Source: Candidatus Zipacnadia bacterium (GTDB lineage Bacteria; Armatimonadota; Zipacnadia; Zipacnadales; Zipacnadaceae). Taken from it: a stretch of DNA of 15,266 nt. Position 1 is the stretch's first letter; each line of letters starts with the position of its first letter. The DNA is taken from NCBI GenBank assembly GCA_029821455.1, contig JALGTI010000037.1, forward strand, positions 1 through 15,266, in the 5' to 3' direction. This document shows, one piece after another, positions 13,374 to 15,266 of the stretch. A model generated the notes under the pieces. That model did no database searches. It had not been told where the DNA came from and saw only the letters and a program-made list of their open reading frames with translations. A program made the position numbers and the translations under genes.

Positions 13374-13547
13374 GTTTGCGTCTCCGTTCCCTCCAGAGCT
13401 AGGTGACGCCGGTCATGTTACTTTTCTGCGTCGTTTTGCTCATTCTTCATAACCTCAGATAGGTGACACGTAGTTCCTCCTGATCACCTCGAAAGGAAAC
13501 TGTAGGCCAATGGCGAAAAGAATGTATGGTTAGGAAGGTAACTGCCA

Positions 13548-13739
13548 ATGAGCGACAATCAGCGTCTGCCTCCGGGCCAACAGGTCATAGACAAGATAAT
13601 TGACATTCACCTTGGCGTCAACCCTCCCTTCGATCGCGCGACCTGGACGCTGACCGTTGAGGGCCTGGCCGAATAGCCTCAGGTTCTCATCCGAGAGTCC
13701 TTTCTGGCAGATGGCACGCTGCAGTTGGTGAGGAGATAA
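13548..13739 (+). pseudogene. 5' fragment of a molybdopterin oxidoreductase (sulfite oxidase/YedY family)
   Basis: From the ATG at 13548 the plus strand reads a 42-residue product that includes NQRLPPGQQVIDK, LGVNPPFDRATWTLTVEGLAE, then TAG at 13674-13676. This matches the opening of sulfite-oxidase-type molybdopterin enzymes (LPPGQ ... PPFDPATWRLRVxGLVE-P), which continues with a Pro-led helix. In the same frame past the TAG comes PQVLIRESFLADGTLQL and then TAA, which still fits the start of that helix (P-x-V-L-x-x-E-x-F-L-A). So the gene seems broken by a nonsense codon and then lost its remaining 200 or more residues. GGAAGG 9-10 bases upstream of the ATG remains as ribosome-binding site. 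TAG is a normal stop elsewhere in this window, so recoding is unlikely. The neighbouring TlpA/polyferredoxin genes suggest a former redox cluster. Confidence 0.65.
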
Positions 13740-13793
13740 ACGGCTGGCAGACTCAGGGCACAACATGCGAAGTCATAGGATGTGTCTTGGATT

Positions 13794-14693
13794 ATGGTTG
13801 ATGACGAGCTTGAAAAGCAGAATGGAGATGACGAGACTTGGGAAGATCCTCGTGAGAAGGCTCGCGACGGCGCTACCGTCATCCGCATGAGGTGCGGCCG
13901 GCTGGATATCCAGGTCTTCGCGCCACTGCTGGTCGAGCACGCCGGCATACACAGGCTCGACGCCCCGCAGGTCTGTGCGCGGGGGGCCGGCATCCTCGTG
14001 GATAACATCAGCATTGATGCTGCTGAGGCCCTGGCTGAAGCGCTACAAGAGCACGGTGAGGGTTGTTTCGTCGTACCGGCTGCCTTCGTCGTGCCGCTCC
14101 CGAGGGCAAAACCGCTTCACGCTGCACGCCTGACCCCGTCTGATCTCGGTCCGACGGATACTGTTGGACAAGTCGAGCAGGCGCTCTGGCGAACGGCTGT
14201 AGCCCTGGCCCTGGCCCGCGTCAGCGTCGAGACCACGCAGACCGTGCCGTCTTCTGCAAGCCTTTTGACCCGCCGCATGCGCTACGTTGGGGTAGGTGGG
14301 ATTCCTGGCATTGCCATTGGCAGCGCTCTCAGCCCCTCGACGAGCAGCAAAACGGTCACGAAGTCCGGCCGACGCACTTTCCTCGACACTGTCTTTTTGG
14401 CCCCACTGCGTCGTTACCGCGTTGACGCGGGAGGGTTCGATTACAGCATTCTCGGCAAGCAACTACAGGGTAACAGCGAGGCGAACATCCAAGTCCTCGC
14501 CCGCTGGTTTCTGCACGCCGCCGGTCACATGCGCACGAACTTCGATACAAAGCAACTCATGCTCACTGGCCAGGTGGACCTGCCAAATCTCTCATCGCAG
14601 GGGTTCGAAGATCTGGTGCACTGGCTGATAAACCTGGTACGCTTCGGGGATGAAGAGACTCCGGCAGAAGGGGAATGGCCAACATCTCAATAG
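13794..14693 (+). CDS. Hypothetical protein, unrecognised family
   Basis: I do not recognise a named family in this 299-residue protein. It begins with an acidic, charged segment (DDELEKQNGDDETWEDPREKAR), then a short alpha/beta-looking region (RLDIQVFAPLL ... SIDAAEALAEALQEHGEGCFVVPAAFVV). After a Gly-rich loop (YVGVGGIPGIAIGSAL, about residues 166-181) comes a C-terminal part, FLDTVFLAPLRRYRVDAGGFDYSILGK, then NIQVLARWFLHAA, which looks like a conserved domain in uncharacterised proteins of environmental bacteria. No signal peptide or membrane helix is apparent. The start is uncertain: ATG 13794 is my choice, but no good Shine-Dalgarno site precedes it, and GTG 13782 or ATG 13887 are possible. 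Codon-position pattern and length favour a real gene. No function is proposed. Confidence 0.65.
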   Translation: MVDDELEKQNGDDETWEDPREKARDGATVIRMRCGRLDIQVFAPLLVEHAGIHRLDAPQVCARGAGILVDNISIDAAEALAEALQEHGEGCFVVPAAFVVPLPRAKPLHAARLTPSDLGPTDTVGQVEQALWRTAVALALARVSVETTQTVPSSASLLTRRMRYVGVGGIPGIAIGSALSPSTSSKTVTKSGRRTFLDTVFLAPLRRYRVDAGGFDYSILGKQLQGNSEANIQVLARWFLHAAGHMRTNFDTKQLMLTGQVDLPNLSSQGFEDLVHWLINLVRFGDEETPAEGEWPTSQ

Positions 14694-14729
14694 GCGCGTT
14701 ATTGAACCTGATGCCAGTTCGTCTCGACG

Positions 14730-15266
14730 TCAGCGTTCCGGAGATTGTTTAGACGGCTTGCGCTTGCGTCGGCAGACCAATTCACGCACCACGGTCCACA
14801 CGTAGCGGCACGACCATCTCAGCACCGGGATGCGCGAATAGCCCGAGGCTCTGCGATACTCGTGACTGGGAACGTTCATCACTCGCAAGCCGCGCTTAAT
14901 CGCCTTGATGGTCATCTCTTGCTCGATGGTCGTTATGTTCTCGCGGAGATTGAGGCTGCGCAGGGCAGCGGTGCGTCCCGCCCGAAAGCCATTCTGCATA
15001 TCCGTCAGCCTGGTGCCAAAGCGCCAGTTGACCAGCAGCATCAGGAGATTCTGCCCGGTCAGGCGGATGAACCCGCTCCAATCCCCCGCCAGTTCGTCAC
15101 TGCCACCACGCATTCGGCAGCCGATCACGAGGTCCGCCTCGTCCGCCAGAATCGGGGCTACCAGCCGGGGGATGTCCTCAGGGACATGCGAGCCATCGGC
15201 GTCAATAAAGACGATAATGTCTGTGTCAACCGTGTCAATCGCCTGGCGGATGGCAGCGCCCTTTCC
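14730..15266 (-). CDS. Family 2 glycosyltransferase, DPM1-like (5' end outside window)
   Basis: The last 178 residues of a GT2 glycosyltransferase are present; the gene runs off the window at 15266. The open frame begins in GKGAAIRQAI, continues to the metal-binding DxD as VFIDADGSH, then VIGCRMRGGSDE and the conserved LTDMQNGFRAGRTAALRSL and ENITTIEQEMTIKAIKRGLRVMNVP segments. This order is typical of polyprenyl- or dolichyl-phosphate mannosyltransferase (DPM1-like) enzymes, which move a sugar from a nucleotide onto a lipid phosphate at the cytoplasmic face of the membrane. No membrane helices appear in the tail (RRKRKPSKQSPER), as in the soluble, single-domain DPM1 type. Position 15128 is only an internal GTG, not the start. 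It is convergent with the unrecognised gene, 36 bases apart. Confidence 0.87.
   Translation of the reverse strand, partial: GKGAAIRQAIDTVDTDIIVFIDADGSHVPEDIPRLVAPILADEADLVIGCRMRGGSDELAGDWSGFIRLTGQNLLMLLVNWRFGTRLTDMQNGFRAGRTAALRSLNLRENITTIEQEMTIKAIKRGLRVMNVPSHEYRRASGYSRIPVLRWSCRYVWTVVRELVCRRKRKPSKQSPER

Noticed and set aside
13476..13481. A strong Shine-Dalgarno sequence AGGAGG on the minus strand upstream of the TlpA gene
   Set aside because: The nearest start codon behind it (GTG) opens a frame of only four codons, and a nearby ATG gives about ten. No gene is supported; it is probably chance or a leftover.
13674..13676. Idea that TAG is recoded (for example to pyrrolysine), since two short frames end in TAG where a domain should continue
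   Set aside because: Intact genes here (uronate-isomerase-like, aldolase, polyferredoxin) also end in TAG at the expected length, and the frame after the discoidin TAG has no domain-like sequence.
13530..13766. A 78-residue open frame on the minus strand between the TlpA gene and the unrecognised gene
   Set aside because: It has no family-like motif, and the opposite strand of the same stretch encodes the clear molybdopterin-enzyme fragment. It is an antisense shadow.

Overview
This 15.3 kb window is bacterial chromosomal DNA with moderate-to-high GC, short intergenic gaps, Shine-Dalgarno sites before most genes and both strands used. It holds 15 genes I treat as intact (one cut by the window edge) and three degraded fragments. 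I see no phage, plasmid, insertion-sequence, CRISPR, rRNA or tRNA signal. The gene mix suggests a free-living heterotroph of the Planctomycetota/Armatimonadota type, probably a metagenome-derived genome: a uronate-isomerase-like amidohydrolase, a Gfo/Idh/MocA dehydrogenase, a TIM-barrel sugar isomerase, a secreted discoidin-like fragment, and G/C-rich palindromic repeats in the gaps. The phylum is an inference.

Layout. At 154-411 (-) there is a cold-shock protein with a good sigma70 promoter, and at 615-1307 (+) a stand-alone class I glutamine amidotransferase-like protein. From 1397 to 6186 almost everything is on the minus strand. In transcription order it runs: Gfo/Idh/MocA oxidoreductase, HpcH/HpaI aldolase, an mntA-hepT toxin-antitoxin pair that starts inside the aldolase gene, a decayed copy of an aldolase 3' end, a uronate-isomerase-like amidohydrolase with its own promoters, and a truncated discoidin-like secreted protein. 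At 6395-7706 (+) are an FkbM methyltransferase and a cupin. A rhomboid protease (7767-8510, -) and a TIM-barrel epimerase/isomerase (8603-9427, -) follow. The isomerase is divergent from a C45-type Ntn-hydrolase/acyltransferase (9559-10581, +), which is followed by a membrane-anchored thioredoxin-like protein (10625-11155, +). Convergent to these is a redox operon: a TlpA-like lipoprotein thioredoxin followed by a NapH/NapG-like polyferredoxin membrane protein (13373 to 11274, -). Next come a 5' fragment of a molybdopterin oxidoreductase gene broken by an in-frame TAG (13548-13739, +), an unrecognised 299-residue protein (13794-14693, +), and the 3' part of a DPM1-like glycosyltransferase (14730-15266, -).

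How the parts fit. The aldolase, dehydrogenase, uronate-isomerase-like protein, TIM-barrel isomerase and perhaps the cupin look like pieces of sugar or sugar-acid catabolism, though they are not one clean operon. The TlpA and polyferredoxin pair forms a periplasm-facing redox module. The molybdopterin-enzyme relic next to it suggests a larger respiratory cluster once stood here. The most informative structures are evolutionary: the toxin-antitoxin pair lies between two aldolase 3' ends, and palindromic repeats supply or abut stop codons and one ribosome-binding site. I found no clearly new multi-gene system. The best leads are the aldolase/toxin-antitoxin junction, the fused polyferredoxin with its redox neighbours, and the unrecognised protein at 13794.
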